The notes beneath the pieces were generated by a model that searched no databases, was not told the DNA's origin, and saw only the letters and a program-made list of their open reading frames with translations. Position numbers and translations under genes: made by a program. A stretch of DNA of 64,000 nucleotides from Gonatopus flavifemur (lineage: Eukaryota; Arthropoda; Insecta; Hymenoptera; Dryinidae): NCBI GenBank assembly GCA_018340375.1, contig JAFFJZ010000006.1, forward strand, positions 19,353,501-19,417,500. The letters run 5' to 3'. Positions 44,338 through 54,803 of the stretch are shown here, piece after piece. The first letter of the stretch is position 1, and the number at the start of each line of letters is the position of its first letter.

Positions 44338-45225
44338 GAGGAGAAAAAATGCGCTGACTCTGGCGACAATCGACTTTCGATGAACCATTAATTGCTGTCG
44401 TGATAAATCGAGATATTACATACAGGGTGTACCAGAATGCGCGGATCCGATTCCACAGGTATATTCTGCAGCCAAACTGCAATAATTTCCCGTTTGAAAA
44501 AAATTTTTTCGACGTTTAGTTTTGGAGATACGAGCATTTTTAGATTTTTTTTCAAATCCGTTATTGAAAACAATATTGGAAGGAAAAATGAATGGTAAAA
44601 CTCGAAGAGATAGATCTAGATTAAGTTATATGAAGCAAATTGATTATTATCAAACCAGTCATAAGACTGATTACTTCATGATGATGATGATTTCAAATCC
44701 GAATCATTCAAAAACACTGTATGCTACATACTTGAACTTAATACCATTCGCTAAGTTGGAAAACGGCGAATCTGTGGGAAAAAATCAAACTATTTTATCA
44801 TTTTTAGCTTTCAGCCAATCAGAATTCAGCAACCTCAAGTCGCTCTAGCTCCGGAACTATCAATGATAAAATAGTTTAACTTTTTTCCCACAGATCCACC
44901 GTTTTCAACTCAGCGAATGGTGTTAAGCTCAAGTATGTAGCATACAGTGTTTTTGAATGATTCGGATTTGAAAAAAAATCTAAAAATGCTCATATCTCCA
45001 AAACTAAGCGTCGAAAAAATTTTTCTCAAACAGGAAATTATTGCATTTTGGCTGCAGAATATACCTGTAAAATCCGGTCCGCGACTTCTGGGACACCCTG
45101 GATACAATAGCAAGTTTTTTTGCTAACCTAATCGAAGATGTATTGCCACATCCAGCAGGATTGCTGAGAGACTAACATGATTTACTGAAGCAGCACATTT
45201 TTTTCTGCAATTAGGGGAATTTTGA
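44338..45225. repeat. GCTG/CAGC MITE split by a foldback
   Basis: The left piece ends AAATCGAGATATTACATA (44422). The right piece begins GATACAATAGCAAG (45101) and continues TTGCTAACCTAATCG, CCAGCAGGATTGCTGAGAG and GAAGCAGCACA. Joined, they match the family block AAATCGAGGTATTATATATAG, then AATAGCAAAC. Confidence 0.7.
44423..45100. mobile_element. Long foldback with CAGGGTGT ends, 678 bp
   Basis: The left end CAGGGTGTACCAGAATGCGCG pairs with the right CGCGACTTCTGGGACACCCTG. Long arms follow, for example TATATTCTGCAGCCAAA with TTTGGCTGCAGAATATA-like sequence, and AACACTGTATGCTACATAC with GTATGTAGCATACAGTG. The left arm holds an unpaired segment of about 115 bp (44573-44690) bounded by TTTCAAATCCG direct repeats. 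TSD is not exact (CATA against GATA). The plus frame 44522-44848 is not a gene. Confidence 0.8.
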
Positions 45226-45345
45226 CCATGATTTGGCGGGCTCTTCTCTCATTTTTCGGAAGCTCAATGATTCCTCAAAGTTAGAGAGAATGCTCCTATT
45301 TGTTTATGGAAAAGCACATTTGAGAGCCTAAATCCGAGAGCCTAA

Positions 45346-45392
45346 ACGTGTGATTTTTACAAAAAATTCCAGTTTCATACTTCTACACCTGG
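45346..45392 (+). repeat. Solo mariner 3' terminus
   Basis: AACGTGTGATTTTTACAAAA, then ATTCCAGTTTCATACTTCTACACCTGG-type sequence followed by TA: the 3' end shared by the three mariner copies above, without any coding part. Confidence 0.8.
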
Positions 45393-45473
45393 TAGAAGAA
45401 AGAATGCTGATAGAGTTTGTATTCCTCTACTGCGCTTGATACGCTTACCAAGTCTATTCTTAGCCCGGAGAAA

Positions 45474-45869
45474 AGAAATTAGCTGCGACAGCGGGATCTG
45501 ATTTCACTGGGTACCTTTTGTTTGCTGCGACAGCAGACTATTTGCTATCATAGAAATCCTGTTAGCTATGACAGCGACTTCTTAGCTGTTGCTGCAAAGA
45601 ATATTGACTCCTCTAACGAAATTTGTTTGCTATTCGATATGTAATACCAAAATTCGCTGGAGAAACAAACATTCTTCGCTTCCACAGCTAAAAAAATTGC
45701 TGTCAAGATTCCAAGCGATGCGTTGTCATCCCAAACGGTGGATTTCTCCATTTCTTTTCCCCGGCGCAGCTTTCAAGATTGCTGTCACAACAAAAAATTT
45801 GCTGCTCCAGCACAAGGTACTCAGGGAAAATCAAATTTCGCTGTTACAGCAAATTTTTTCTTCTCCGTG
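45474..45869. repeat. GCTG/CAGC MITE with internal insertion
   Basis: The left end is decayed (CCCGGAGAAAAGAAATTAGC). Blocks GCTGCGACAGCAGACTATTTGC, TGTTAGCTATGACAGCG, TTCGCTTCCACAGCTAAAAA and TTGCTGCTCCAGCACAAGG follow; the right end TTTTTTCTTCTCCGTG is at 45869. About 70-85 bp (around 45705-45785) do not belong to the family and are bounded by CAAGATT(C/G)C repeats. A further scrap may lie at 45965-46030. Confidence 0.75.
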
Positions 45870-46035
45870 TCTGCAACAAAAATCACACTCCTCTTTCATT
45901 GTGATTTCAGGACACTCCAAAATGCTGAAAATTCGTCCCTTATTCGTCGCGTTCCGTTGTGTATCTTTTGCTGGTTCGACAAATAATTCGCTGAAACAAA
46001 CCGAGCCGTAGGGATTGAACATTTTTGCTGTAAAT

Positions 46036-48753
46036 TCCAAAAATTCATCCGCCAAAATAGAATAAATAAGGAATATATATACATAATACACTCGACCAAC
46101 ACCTCGAAGAATTTTTTCTCAATTTATTCATAATTTTTTCAGTTGCGCGAATTCATAATTCATAAACCCAAACGTGACACGAATAATGTTCTCATCGAAA
46201 ATATCGAAGAGTGAAAAAAAGAAAGGAATGAGGTCTGATGTAACTTTCTACGCATCCCTCTTTTCGTTTCTCACGACAAATCACAATGATTGAATTTTAT
46301 AGAATATCATATAATTCACATGAAACGCTGTGAAGGGAAGACTATATAAGTGATACGAAAGCATTAAATAAAATTGTTTCATATTTCGATGGTCATTACC
46401 TCCTTCTTCTTTCTCCATTGTCGAGCAAGTTGAAGATATTGTACTCCGATCGTATCGAATTCAGAGTATAACATCGTTGTTACTCGTTCCCGGTTTGATG
46501 GTAGCAAATTATTTTCCCTCTTATCTTATCGAAATGAAATAATCCGTAAATCATTCGCGTGTGCGTCGTTTGATGTACGAATGTCGCGTAGAGATAGGAA
46601 CGGTACGTGTTTACCCACCAAAGGTTGTAAAATAAAATTAGTAACTTTCTTTGAGAAATACTTTGGAGGGATTTCGACCGATTATCACGAGTCGTAGGAT
46701 CATAAAAGAATGTTACCTTGCGTCTGCCGAAGATATGGAAAAGATTTCTCGGTTACAAAACGTGGAATGTGTGCAAACGTCTTTCTCACGAGGAAAAACA
46801 GTAGTAGCTAGTACTCATAGGTTAAATATTTAAATATGTTGCAAAAGATAATTTGAAGAATCTTTATGGCATTATCTTGAAGAATTTTATAAAATATTGT
46901 CAATAATGGAAAAAAAATATCATCTTGCTCAAGATCGTCGATAAACGAGTTATCTCTTCTCAAGGAGTAGCTGTGGAATTCTTCTTTTCCTTGGTGGAAA
47001 AATTTATCTGAAAATCTCTGAAAATTTCAGAGAGAGAGAGAGAACAGAGATTATTCATTCGGTATTTCGAGTGAAGAGAATCAGAAAATAATAATTGTTA
47101 TTTGTGTACTCAACGTCGGGACAAATATTGAAATTCTGAGAATCCAAAATATTCCACGGTGAGCGAATATTATACAAACGTTTGTTATACGATTACCAAG
47201 GTGCATGCATGACGTGTTGCAGGATCGAGTCCACTTGATCTCGCGTCTATATCATGTGAGATGGAAGGTAGTTATCAAGTACCCTTTACCTGTCAGTCAA
47301 TCGTAGATACACACACCTACCTTCGTGAGAAATAGGTCGAGAGATGCAACGTTGCTTGTGAGATTATGCGCTTTTTGTTGTTATTCTTTTTTTTTTAGTA
47401 GGATCAAACTTTCGTTAGACAAATAAGGAATTATGCGTTGACGATGTAGGACAGCACCACACGGTCTTTCCTCGCGACATTCGCCAAAGACAGTGACCGT
47501 GCGTTATCGAGAAGTGCCAATGGAATACTTTCACCTTTTAACAATCACAATCGGCCGATTATACGCGACCGTATATCACGTCGAGACGCAAATATCGCCT
47601 CTGCCAATTGATTTTGTATCTTTCGATAGGAAAAACAAACATCGTTACAGACTTCTCAACTAAAATGGAACAATTAATGGACTTGTCCAAGAGAAAACTC
47701 CTCGAGACATACTGATTTTATATAGGAGCAGGTGCATGCTTCATGAAAGTGAGTTTCCATATATTGGATGAAGAGTTGAATAGAACTCAATATTTCATTG
47801 CAAAACATTCGATCAATTTTCCCTCAAGTTTCACGTTTGAATAAATCATTCATTCCTATAGATAATGTTGGGATTTTTTATAACGCGAGGGACATTCTGG
47901 TTGTGGAATAAATCATTGATTTAGAACACATTTATTTCAATCAATGGAGAGCTGTCGAATAAACGCTAATAAGAAAAACACGAAGAATGAAATTTCAAAG
48001 AATTTCTACTGAAAATTTACAAAGAGTTTATACAATTTTCTCAAATAATTAAAAGTATAATTATTTGAAAATTAAAGATTCTGCGGGGTTACTCGATATA
48101 CACAGCAAATTCGAATAAAGCAACGAGATTCGTGGTCCATGGATCTGACCACACCGAAGTCAGGAAAAATATTCCTATATTATATTCTGGGTGATATGTT
48201 GCATACAACCTTTCAGGTTGAAACGTAATGCATAAATATTCATTGGTGATATAATCGTGTGATATAATCAGAGCTTGGAGACTACAATTTGATCCATTCG
48301 TTCAATACATTTTAAGCATTTTGTTTTTTTATTTTTTCATTCGAATGAGGAGAAATGCAAAAAAAGTTCCATAAATCTCAAAGTCTCGTGTTTCGATTTC
48401 TAAAGTCGAAAACTTATCGAGGAAATAATCTGAGAAAAAAAACATTAATTCTGATTCTAATGGGGAGAATTGATCAAACTATAGAATTCTTCTGTTTCCT
48501 ATGAAGACAGTAATTCTCCTCGCTGTTTGAAAAATTGAAAGGAGTGTCTAATGAAGTGTCTAATTGAGCGCTTCATGTATCTGATACTACTATCTCTCAT
48601 GCTTACGTAAAACTTTTTTATGATAAGTTGGTGGCTTCCGGTAGACAGATCAGTAAGATCAGATTAGTTTCATAATCAGACTTTTGAGAGCGGATTCTGA
48701 CAAGTTGTCGAAAAAGTAACATGTCTTTGTCGGCGCTATTTATTCCTTAAAAG
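46036..48753. other. Unassigned stretch
   Basis: 2.7 kb of AT-rich, apparently single-copy DNA with a short GA run at about 47029-47043. No exon, promoter or repeat of the window recognised. Confidence 0.4.
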
Positions 48754-48755
48754 TA

Positions 48756-49014
48756 CACGGAAGTTGCAGCAACTACTTAAATAGTCGATCTTCGACCATC
48801 TACTTAAGTAGTTGCTGCAGCTACTTAGTAGTCAGGACAATTAACACGTTAGCTGTCTCAACTAATTCAAAATACTTCAGGTATTTACGTTAGTTAGTGC
48901 AACTATCGAGTTACTTGTCCTGACTATACTAAGTAGCTGCAGCAACTACTTAAGTAGATGGTCGAAAATCGACTATTTAAGTATAGTTGCTGCAACTATT
49001 TCTTTTTCTCCGTG
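48756..49014. mobile_element. Foldback TA MITE, 259 bp
   Basis: It starts CACGGAAGTTGCAGCAAC and ends GCAACTATTTCTTTTTCTCCGTG, with TA at 48754-48755 and 49015-49016. Multiple paired blocks: GTCGATCTTCGACCATCTAC and GTAGATGGTCGAAAATCGAC; TACTTAGTAGTCAGGACAA and TTGTCCTGACTATACTAAGTA. Words AACTACTTAAGTAGTTGC recur as palindromes. Confidence 0.9.
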
Positions 49015-49335
49015 TAGAATCATTAATAATCTTTTCTGAATAAGCGTAGTTTCCTTCCAAGAATTCTTTTAGAACACGGAGAAGAAGAATTATATATAAA
49101 ATAACAAATCTTCTGGCTGACCTAGCTGAAAATTCGCTACCACAGCTCACTGGATTGCTGAGAGAGCAACACGATTACCTGAAACAGCAGACTTTCCGCT
49201 ACAAGAACAAAATTTTTCGTATACAAAATAGTAAACAAATTTTGCTGAAAGAGTCGACATTGATTGCTGTCGCAGTTGAAAATCCCTGTCCTAGCTAACA
49301 AGATTGATATAAAAAATTGCTGAAAAATCAGGTTC

Positions 49336-50509
49336 CTCCTCACAAAGCACGCAGTTCTTGAAGATATCTAAAAGAATACTCAATTGAGAGATCTTCAAGA
49401 ACGTTCTTGAAGAGTTCTTAAAGATATCTTTCAGAAGTGTTGGAAAGACATCTTGTGAAAGATTTCTAAAAGATGTCTCGATTCAAGACATCTCCAAGAC
49501 GACCATGCGAGATATCTTAAAGATATCTTTGAGAAGCGTTTGAAAGATATTTTCCTGGAAGACTTTAACAAAATATGTTTGAGAAGATAGATTGTCAGCA
49601 GGTTTAGGTTATAAATACCTGATCATATGAATTGACATGAATGACACTCAGAATTACACATGTGATAAATTCGTTCACAAATCGGAAGCTTGAAAAATCT
49701 ATAAACATGCCAAGAGATTTTAAATTCTGCAAATATTACGATTTTGTAGCCTTTTAATACCGGCACTGGAATTAACGAATCTTCAAGACACAAATATTTT
49801 ACAAATTACTGAACTTTTTACGCTCAATTTCATGTACAGCCTTCAAGTAAATTCACAAAAATTCTCATTCATACTCATTAATAAGTTACTCTTCTATAAC
49901 GTTGGGATATAAATAATTTAGGAAGAATCTGTGGTGGTATCCACGACCAACTCATCTGACATTTGTTTATATAATAACAGTTTTTTCAAAAGATCACTTC
50001 TACTCTGAAAATGTACACCACTAACACGATTCCACTGTGTTATATTGACAATCATAAGCATCAAAACCGAACTGTCTTTATAGCTCAGGTCACTGAAGCG
50101 TAAGTACATCGTAAGGTGCGCGGGTTCGATTCTCGCAACCTCAAGGATTGAGATATAGTCAACTTCATAGGAGTGCGAGAGCGACAAAGACAAATATGGG
50201 GAGAGGGGGGAGAAGGAAAAAGAAGAGGTTAGAATTTTTTGTCATGAATAAATTCAAGCTTCTTCCAAGACATTTGTATGAATTTTGCAAGACATCTTTA
50301 AAAAATCTTGAAGAACTCTTTTAGATCTCTTAATTTCTTCTTAAAGATATCTCGGAGGGTCTCCGAGACATCTTTTAGAAATCTATTCATGTTGCATAAG
50401 ACATCTTTTCGAATACGAAAAGATATCTTTTAGAAAATTCTTCAAGACTTCTTGTACTCTTGAAAGATATCTTTTAGAATTCTAAAAGATATCTTCGTGT
50501 CTGTTTGGG
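49336..50509 (+). mobile_element. CCC/GGG-type element with AGATATCT arms and tRNA-like core
   Basis: TC lies on both sides (49334-49335, 50510-50511). The right end GATATCTTCGTGTCTGTTTGGG gives CCCAAACAGACACGAAG; the left end is degraded (CTCCTCACAAAGCACG). The outer 200-250 bp of each side are dense in AAGATATCTTT(A/C)AGA palindromic units. The core (about 49.62-50.16 kb) is the same dispersed sequence found split at 8.85-10.86 kb, including an A/B-box tRNA-like segment. A minus frame (49918-50193) is not a recognised gene. Confidence 0.75.
50078..50148 (+). other. tRNA-like segment with A and B boxes
   Basis: TATAGCTCAGGTCAC (box A-like) is followed by GCGCGGGTTCGATTCTCGC (box B-like GGTTCGATTC with a pairing GCG/CGC T-stem). 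The acceptor stem does not close, so it is a tRNA-derived relic, related to the segment at 8926-9000. Confidence 0.6.
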
Positions 50510-50551
50510 TCTGTCATAGCGAATTCTTCTTTCTCCGTGAAAACTGAAGTG

Positions 50552-50900
50552 CACACAGGAAGAAATTTTTAGCTGTATCAGAGAAATTCTAGCTATCATA
50601 ACTAAATATTTTATCACACACAGAACAACTAATTTCTTGACAATGTTAGCTAGAATTGAGCTGATGAAGCTAAAAATTTAAAACTAAAACAATGGCTGTC
50701 CATCTCATACACGTTACGTACAGTAGATCACTGTCCATGAACCAGATTGGAATTGACAAGAAAAATTATGGCATTCTCATCTAATTCTAGAAAACTCCAC
50801 AGTCATTTATAATGATGTCCAGTACAACATTCACTAGATAAGAAATTTTCCTAAAAATCCATGAATTCCTGCATTTTATTACAAGAATTTTTACCGTGTG
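50552..50900. mobile_element. MITE-like repeat with CACAGG...CCGTG ends
   Basis: The left end CACACAGGAAGAAATTTTTAG is inverted at the right as CAAGAATTTTTACCGTGTG. The interior contains AGCTAGAATT/AATTCTAGCT-type paired words. TSD unclear (CA and TG). Confidence 0.5.
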
Positions 50901-51062
50901 AATTGAAAAACGTACATATAATCTTTATGGGGAACTATTGTGTGGAAATATAAATCTTCAAGAAAATTAAAACTCGGGCTGGCGTTGATACGAAGCACAG
51001 TAACAAAAGTATTGCATTTAACATGAGAAAGCGATGGATTATTCTCTCAGTGTAGGCAATTA

Positions 51063-51332
51063 AACAGGAAAAAAAAGTGTTTTTGAATCCACACCGATTG
51101 TCTCATATATGACGGAAGCAATATTTATCTCGTTCCGAACATTTTTGCTTTCAAGAAAATATTGTTTCAGTTCAAATTTAGGATTGAAATTTCTCTTGAA
51201 CTGAAACAATATTCTCTTGGTTCAAAGCAAATGTATTTTAAAACAAATACATGACAAATATTGTTCTCATTATAAATGAGACAATGGGGGTGGAATCAAG
51301 ACAACTGTTTTTTCTGTACACTTTTTCCTGTG
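51063..51332. mobile_element. Foldback MITE
   Basis: Paired arms: GAATCCACACCGATTGTCTC with GAGACAATGGGGGTGGAATC, and AATATTGTTTCAGTTCAA with TTGAACTGAAACAATATT in the centre. The outermost bases (ACAGGAAAAAAAAGTGT and ACACTTTTTCCTGTG) resemble the CAC-ended group. TSD unresolved. Confidence 0.7.
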
Positions 51333-51401
51333 CAGGGTTACTGCTGTTGTAAATCAAGTTTGAATTTGGAACTAGTTCGATACTTGTTTTGCAAACGCAT
51401 T

Positions 51402-51670
51402 CACAGAAGAAGAAAATTTCGCTGTGCCAGTGAAGCTATTTGCTATAACAGGAATTTTGATAGCTACAAAACGCCTACAAAGAAATTTGTTGTCCTTGCA
51501 AAAATATTCACTCTAGCAGCTAAGACGTTAGCTCTGTTAACAAATTTGTTTATATCAGCAAAAAAGTGTGGTTGTGTCAATCTTTTTTCTTGCTCTTTGT
51601 GCTAATTTTTTTTTGTAGGCGCTATAGTAACAGACCTGCTTGTTATGTCAGCAATACTTTTTTCTCCGTG
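51402..51670. repeat. GCTG/CAGC MITE copy
   Basis: The left end is CACAGAAGAAGAAAATTTCG; blocks GCTGTGCCAGTGAAGC, TTTTGATAGCTACAAAAC and CTCTAGCAGCTAAGACG follow; the right end TACTTTTTTCTCCGTG is at 51670. The interior is strongly diverged. Confidence 0.65.
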
Positions 51671-52260
51671 CACGACAGCGATTATTCAGCTGTGACAGCG
51701 AAAAATTTTACCGCCTTATTGATGATTTCAGTTCACCCCTGCCACGTTTATCATTTGCATCAAATTTTTCCACACCCTGGTGAAGGAGATTGCTTAAACC
51801 CTTACGGAAACAAAAGACATTTGCTGCAACAGCACACCATTTGTTATCACAGCAATCTTGTTAGCTACGACAGCGATTTTTCAGTTGTGGCAACAAAAAA
51901 TATCTTCTCCTCCAGCAAATGTAGGTATTATATATAGAATAGCAAACAAATTTTCTCGGAGACGTAAACATTTTTTACTATCACCGGGGATATAAAGATT
52001 TATTTCACGCAAATCTATCGTGATTCTGTCAAATATGTTTCACCAACTATTAACAAACATTCATAGTATTTCTACTAAATATCACTTGTTCATCATTAAC
52101 AGAATATATTTGATTCAAACGAATATTCATTTCACCAAAAGCAAATATACGTTTGTTGACTATAAATAAACTTTTTTCTCAGTGTGTCATGACTAACAAA
52201 ATTGCTGTGATAGCAAATGGATTGCTTTCACAGCAAAAAATTTGCTATTCCAGCAATTTT
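51671..52260. repeat. GCTG/CAGC MITE pieces, split by an insertion
   Basis: 51671-51710 (GACAGCGATTATTCAGCTG) is one piece; from 51815 TTTGCTGCAACAGCAC, CTTGTTAGCTACGACAGCG, CTCCTCCAGCAAATG and GAATAGCAAACAAATTTTC run to 51981; after the 51982-52184 insertion the copy resumes CATGACTAACAAAATTGC and ends around 52260 with TTTGCTATTCCAGCAA. Confidence 0.7.
51982..52184. mobile_element. MITE inserted in a GCTG/CAGC copy
   Basis: It starts CACCGGGGATATAAAG, ATTTATTT and ends TATAAATAAACTTTTTTCTCAGTG, giving a loose inverted repeat with CAC...GTG ends. About 203 bp; flanks are TAT and TGT. Non-coding. Confidence 0.65.
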
Positions 52261-52710
52261 CCGCTTCCTTGTTGGAGGGAAGTTTTGTGATCGTTTCGAG
52301 CGATCGAGAATTTTTTGTTTCCAAAATTAAATATACATCAAAATATTTCCTCGCTTCCTCTGAGGGAGGTGTCGTGATCGTTCCGAGATGCCGAAGATTT
52401 CAACGTCTCCAGAATAAAAATTTCTTACTGCAAAATATTTCTCCGAGCTCGTAGGAAAATTTCTGAGTCCGTGTTTGTCCGTCTGTCAATAAATTGCGCA
52501 CGCGAGTATCTCCCATTCTACGTATCGGATCGTCATGAAATTTATATCATAGTTGTAGATCGAAGGGAAGATGGTGGATCCATATGAGTTTCAAGTTTCA
52601 GCCCAATCGATCCAGAGAAATTGAATGGGGAACGACTAATTTGATGAAAGTTGCGATTTTTGCGAACCCGCGTGTTGCATCTCCTGCTGTTCCGATTCCC
52701 CCGAGACTTT
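52261..52710. repeat. Degenerate two-unit repeat plus unassigned segment
   Basis: CGCTTCCTTGTTGGAGGGAAG, TGTGATCGTTTCGAG at 52262-52300 recurs as CGCTTCCTCTGAGGGAGG, TCGTGATCGTTCCGAG about 106 bp later, each followed by a GAAGATTTC/GAGAATTTT and CCA(G/A)AAT stretch. 52484-52700 has a TTTCAGCCCAATCGATCCAG block also seen, diverged, at 54.13 kb. No gene recognised. Confidence 0.5.
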
Positions 52711-52712
52711 TA

Positions 52713-53201
52713 CATGGAGAAAAATGCAGCTCAAAAGAATAGTAATCTTCAATAGAAAATTGGATAATATTTCTTAAAATCTAAGAATTTTTCTCAAGTT
52801 CGTAATAAACATAAAACGCTCCAGATTTCTCTTGAATCTTACTCGAAAAACAATGGAAAATTATCAATACTTAACAACTCATAGAAACAAATATGAAGTT
52901 TTCAAAAGTCACGCATGAAATTTTACAAAGTAAATAACAAAATTTTGAAATTTTGTTTTCAAATTACAGAATTTTGTTATTCACTTTGTAAAATTTCATG
53001 CGTGGCTTTTGGAAACTTCATATTTGTTTCTATGAGTTGTTAAGTATTGATAATTTTTCATTGTTTTTCGAGTAATATTCAAGAGAAATCTGGAGCGTTT
53101 TATGTTTATTACGAACTTAAGAAAAATTCGTAGATTTTAAGAAATATTCTCTAATTTTCTATCTAAGATTACTATCCTTTCGAGCTACATTTTTCTTCGT
53201 G
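52713..53201. mobile_element. Near-perfect foldback TA element, 489 bp
   Basis: It starts CATGGAGAAAAATGCAGCTC and ends GAGCTACATTTTTCTTCGTG; TA flanks both sides (52711-52712, 53202-53203). The two arms of about 235 bp pair with few mismatches down to a short centre near 52958 (AATTTTGAAATTTTG, then CAAATTACAGAATTTTG). Mismatches are scattered substitutions, so it would form a very stable hairpin. Non-coding. Confidence 0.95.
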
Positions 53202-53353
53202 TAGTACGTTTCTGGAATGATGGTTCCACCCTAGCAGAAATGACTCTAGCCACCTGATAGGTAATGTCAAGGCCTTTCCTATAGTGACTAGTTTCATTGC
53301 TAGTGCTTTGACAGGTGCTAGACAACCGCTATGATCATTTTTACAAGGGCCTA

Positions 53354-53806
53354 CACTGCAAAAATTGCCGTCGAAGATGTGTCTCACAATAAGATATGAT
53401 GTGTTTGATAATTCAAATCAAACACTTGACCGTGTTAACTGGAAACATCAATATCTTATTTCGCGACACTGACTTTTAACGTTTATATATGTCTGTTTTC
53501 AAAGCAGATCATAAGAGTGTGATTTATGGCATTTAACTTGAAAAAATGGATTGAATTGATGATTTTTCATCATACATTTCATTAAAATCTCGTTTAGTTT
53601 TGTTTCAAAATGGCACAATATACATTTTGTAATTCGAGGTTATGTTCCTACATACAGCTTTCAAACATTTTTGTTTGCCAATCAAACACGTCATATTTTG
53701 AATGAAAACGTAGTTTTGTGTTTTGAATATGATTACAGTAACATTTTGGAATGTTTCAAAAGTCACTACAAAAGTATCTTAGAATAAGATATCAGTTTTT
53801 GCACTG
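53354..53806. mobile_element. TA MITE with CACTGCAAAAA ends, 453 bp
   Basis: It starts CACTGCAAAAATTG and ends CAGTTTTTGCACTG; TA is at 53352-53353 and 53807-53808. Subterminal CAATAAGATATGATG and GAATAAGATATCAG are direct rather than inverted. Non-coding. Confidence 0.85.
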
Positions 53807-53869
53807 TATGAATTTCAATGAAATCAATTGAGGAGAAAGAAAAAATCTCTTCTTCGGAAATTTTTTGTG

Positions 53870-54360
53870 AACATGCCTTCGTTTTATTGTAATGATCGAA
53901 ACATCATGTAACTTTCCTCAAATGTTGTTACCGAAGAGATGAACGTTCCGTATGTTTTCTTGGATAAATCGGTTCGGAGGATCAGATATAGTTTAGATTA
54001 ATCTGGCGATGTTTTTTGTTCTTTATTTCGTAGGTCCACGTTACAAACGCGCATATCTCATTCATGCCATCCCGATAACATTCAACCCACATCTCAGCAA
54101 CGGGTCTATAAAAGTCCTATTCGGGTTTCAGCCAAATCGATTGAGAAGTGATGGAAATTTTGTTTTTTCGACATCTATGATTTGAATGATTATCTGAGGC
54201 CTTTTATTTGTTATGTTCCAATGTGATTGTCATGGAACTCCTTTCAAATGTGATCACCGAACAGCTGAACGTCTCATGATTAGGATCATAATTCATAATG
54301 GTCTTATATGAGGTTTAGCTGCATTGGTTGAGATTTCTTGAGTTTTGTTCCGACACAAAC
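53870..54360. repeat. Degenerate tandem repeat, period about 325 bp
   Basis: Two blocks correspond: CATCATGTAACTTTCCTCAA, GTTACCGAAGAGATGAACGT (from about 53910) and GTCATGGAACTCCTTTCAAA, GATCACCGAACAGCTGAACGT (from about 54232). Each is followed by a GGTT(T/C)(A/C)G-type TTGGTTGAGA/ATCGATTGAGA block. No coding content recognised. Confidence 0.5.
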
Positions 54361-54484
54361 AAGGAAGCTATGAGCTAATTAGCACAGTTTTTCTTACAAC
54401 GCATGAATTAGAAAATAATTGATTTCAGGATCATAAAGGGGCCTGAGTGTAGCTACTGATTCATTAATTCTGAACGATTGGTTC

Positions 54485-54705
54485 TTATCGCAGCGTCGAA
54501 CTGCAAAAGTCAACCTTTATTTCGTATGTTGCCGAAGTGTGAATCGTTTATTGAAATGAATTCGTAAACGACTAGCGACATATTCAGCTGTTAAAGCCGC
54601 AAAATCTTGTAGTATATCCTTCAAACGATGTTTTTCATTCCGAGGAATTGATTTGAGAAGATAAATCATCAGATTTTGTGAATTTAAATTTTCGTTTTGT
54701 TTCAT
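54485..54705 (-). repeat. Coding-like dispersed repeat ('SLTAEY'), copy 3
   Basis: The minus-strand frame 54517-54705 reads ...LNSQNLMIYLLKSIPRNEKH, then RLKDILQDFAALTAEYVASR, aligning without gaps to KHRSKNVMQDFGSLTAEY of copy 1 and DSVMQNFRSLIAEY of copy 2. Bases before and after (AAACGAAAATTTAAATT, AACGATTCACACTTCGGCAA) also match copy 1. It is the only one of the three with an uninterrupted 62-codon frame. Protein unknown. Confidence 0.55.
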
Positions 54706-54803
54706 TCGGCAATATTATTTCGTGGGGAAACGCGAGATATTTGAAAATCGATTCTAAGGGACCATTGAATCGATTCAAAGTACAATACTCTTGAAAACAT
54801 CCT

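Larger units (their letters stand above)
49075..50539. mobile_element. GCTG/CAGC MITE split by a CCC-type element
   Basis: It starts CACGGAGAAGAAGAATTATAT (AA before it) and ends GAATTCTTCTTTCTCCGTG (AA after it). The left piece runs to AAAAATCAGGTTC (49335); the right resumes TGTCATAGCGAATTC after 50511. Rejoined it reads like the family block AATCAGATTCCGCTGTCACAGCG. Confidence 0.8.

Noticed and set aside
50078..50148. tRNA gene
   Set aside because: The same reasoning: T-arm and boxes are visible but the acceptor ends do not close, and the segment recurs in a dispersed repeat.
52484..52710. Possible viral or Polinton-derived segment (AATCGATCCAG-type words)
   Set aside because: Only short degenerate repeat words are shared with 54.1 kb; no capsid, polymerase or integrase frame is visible.
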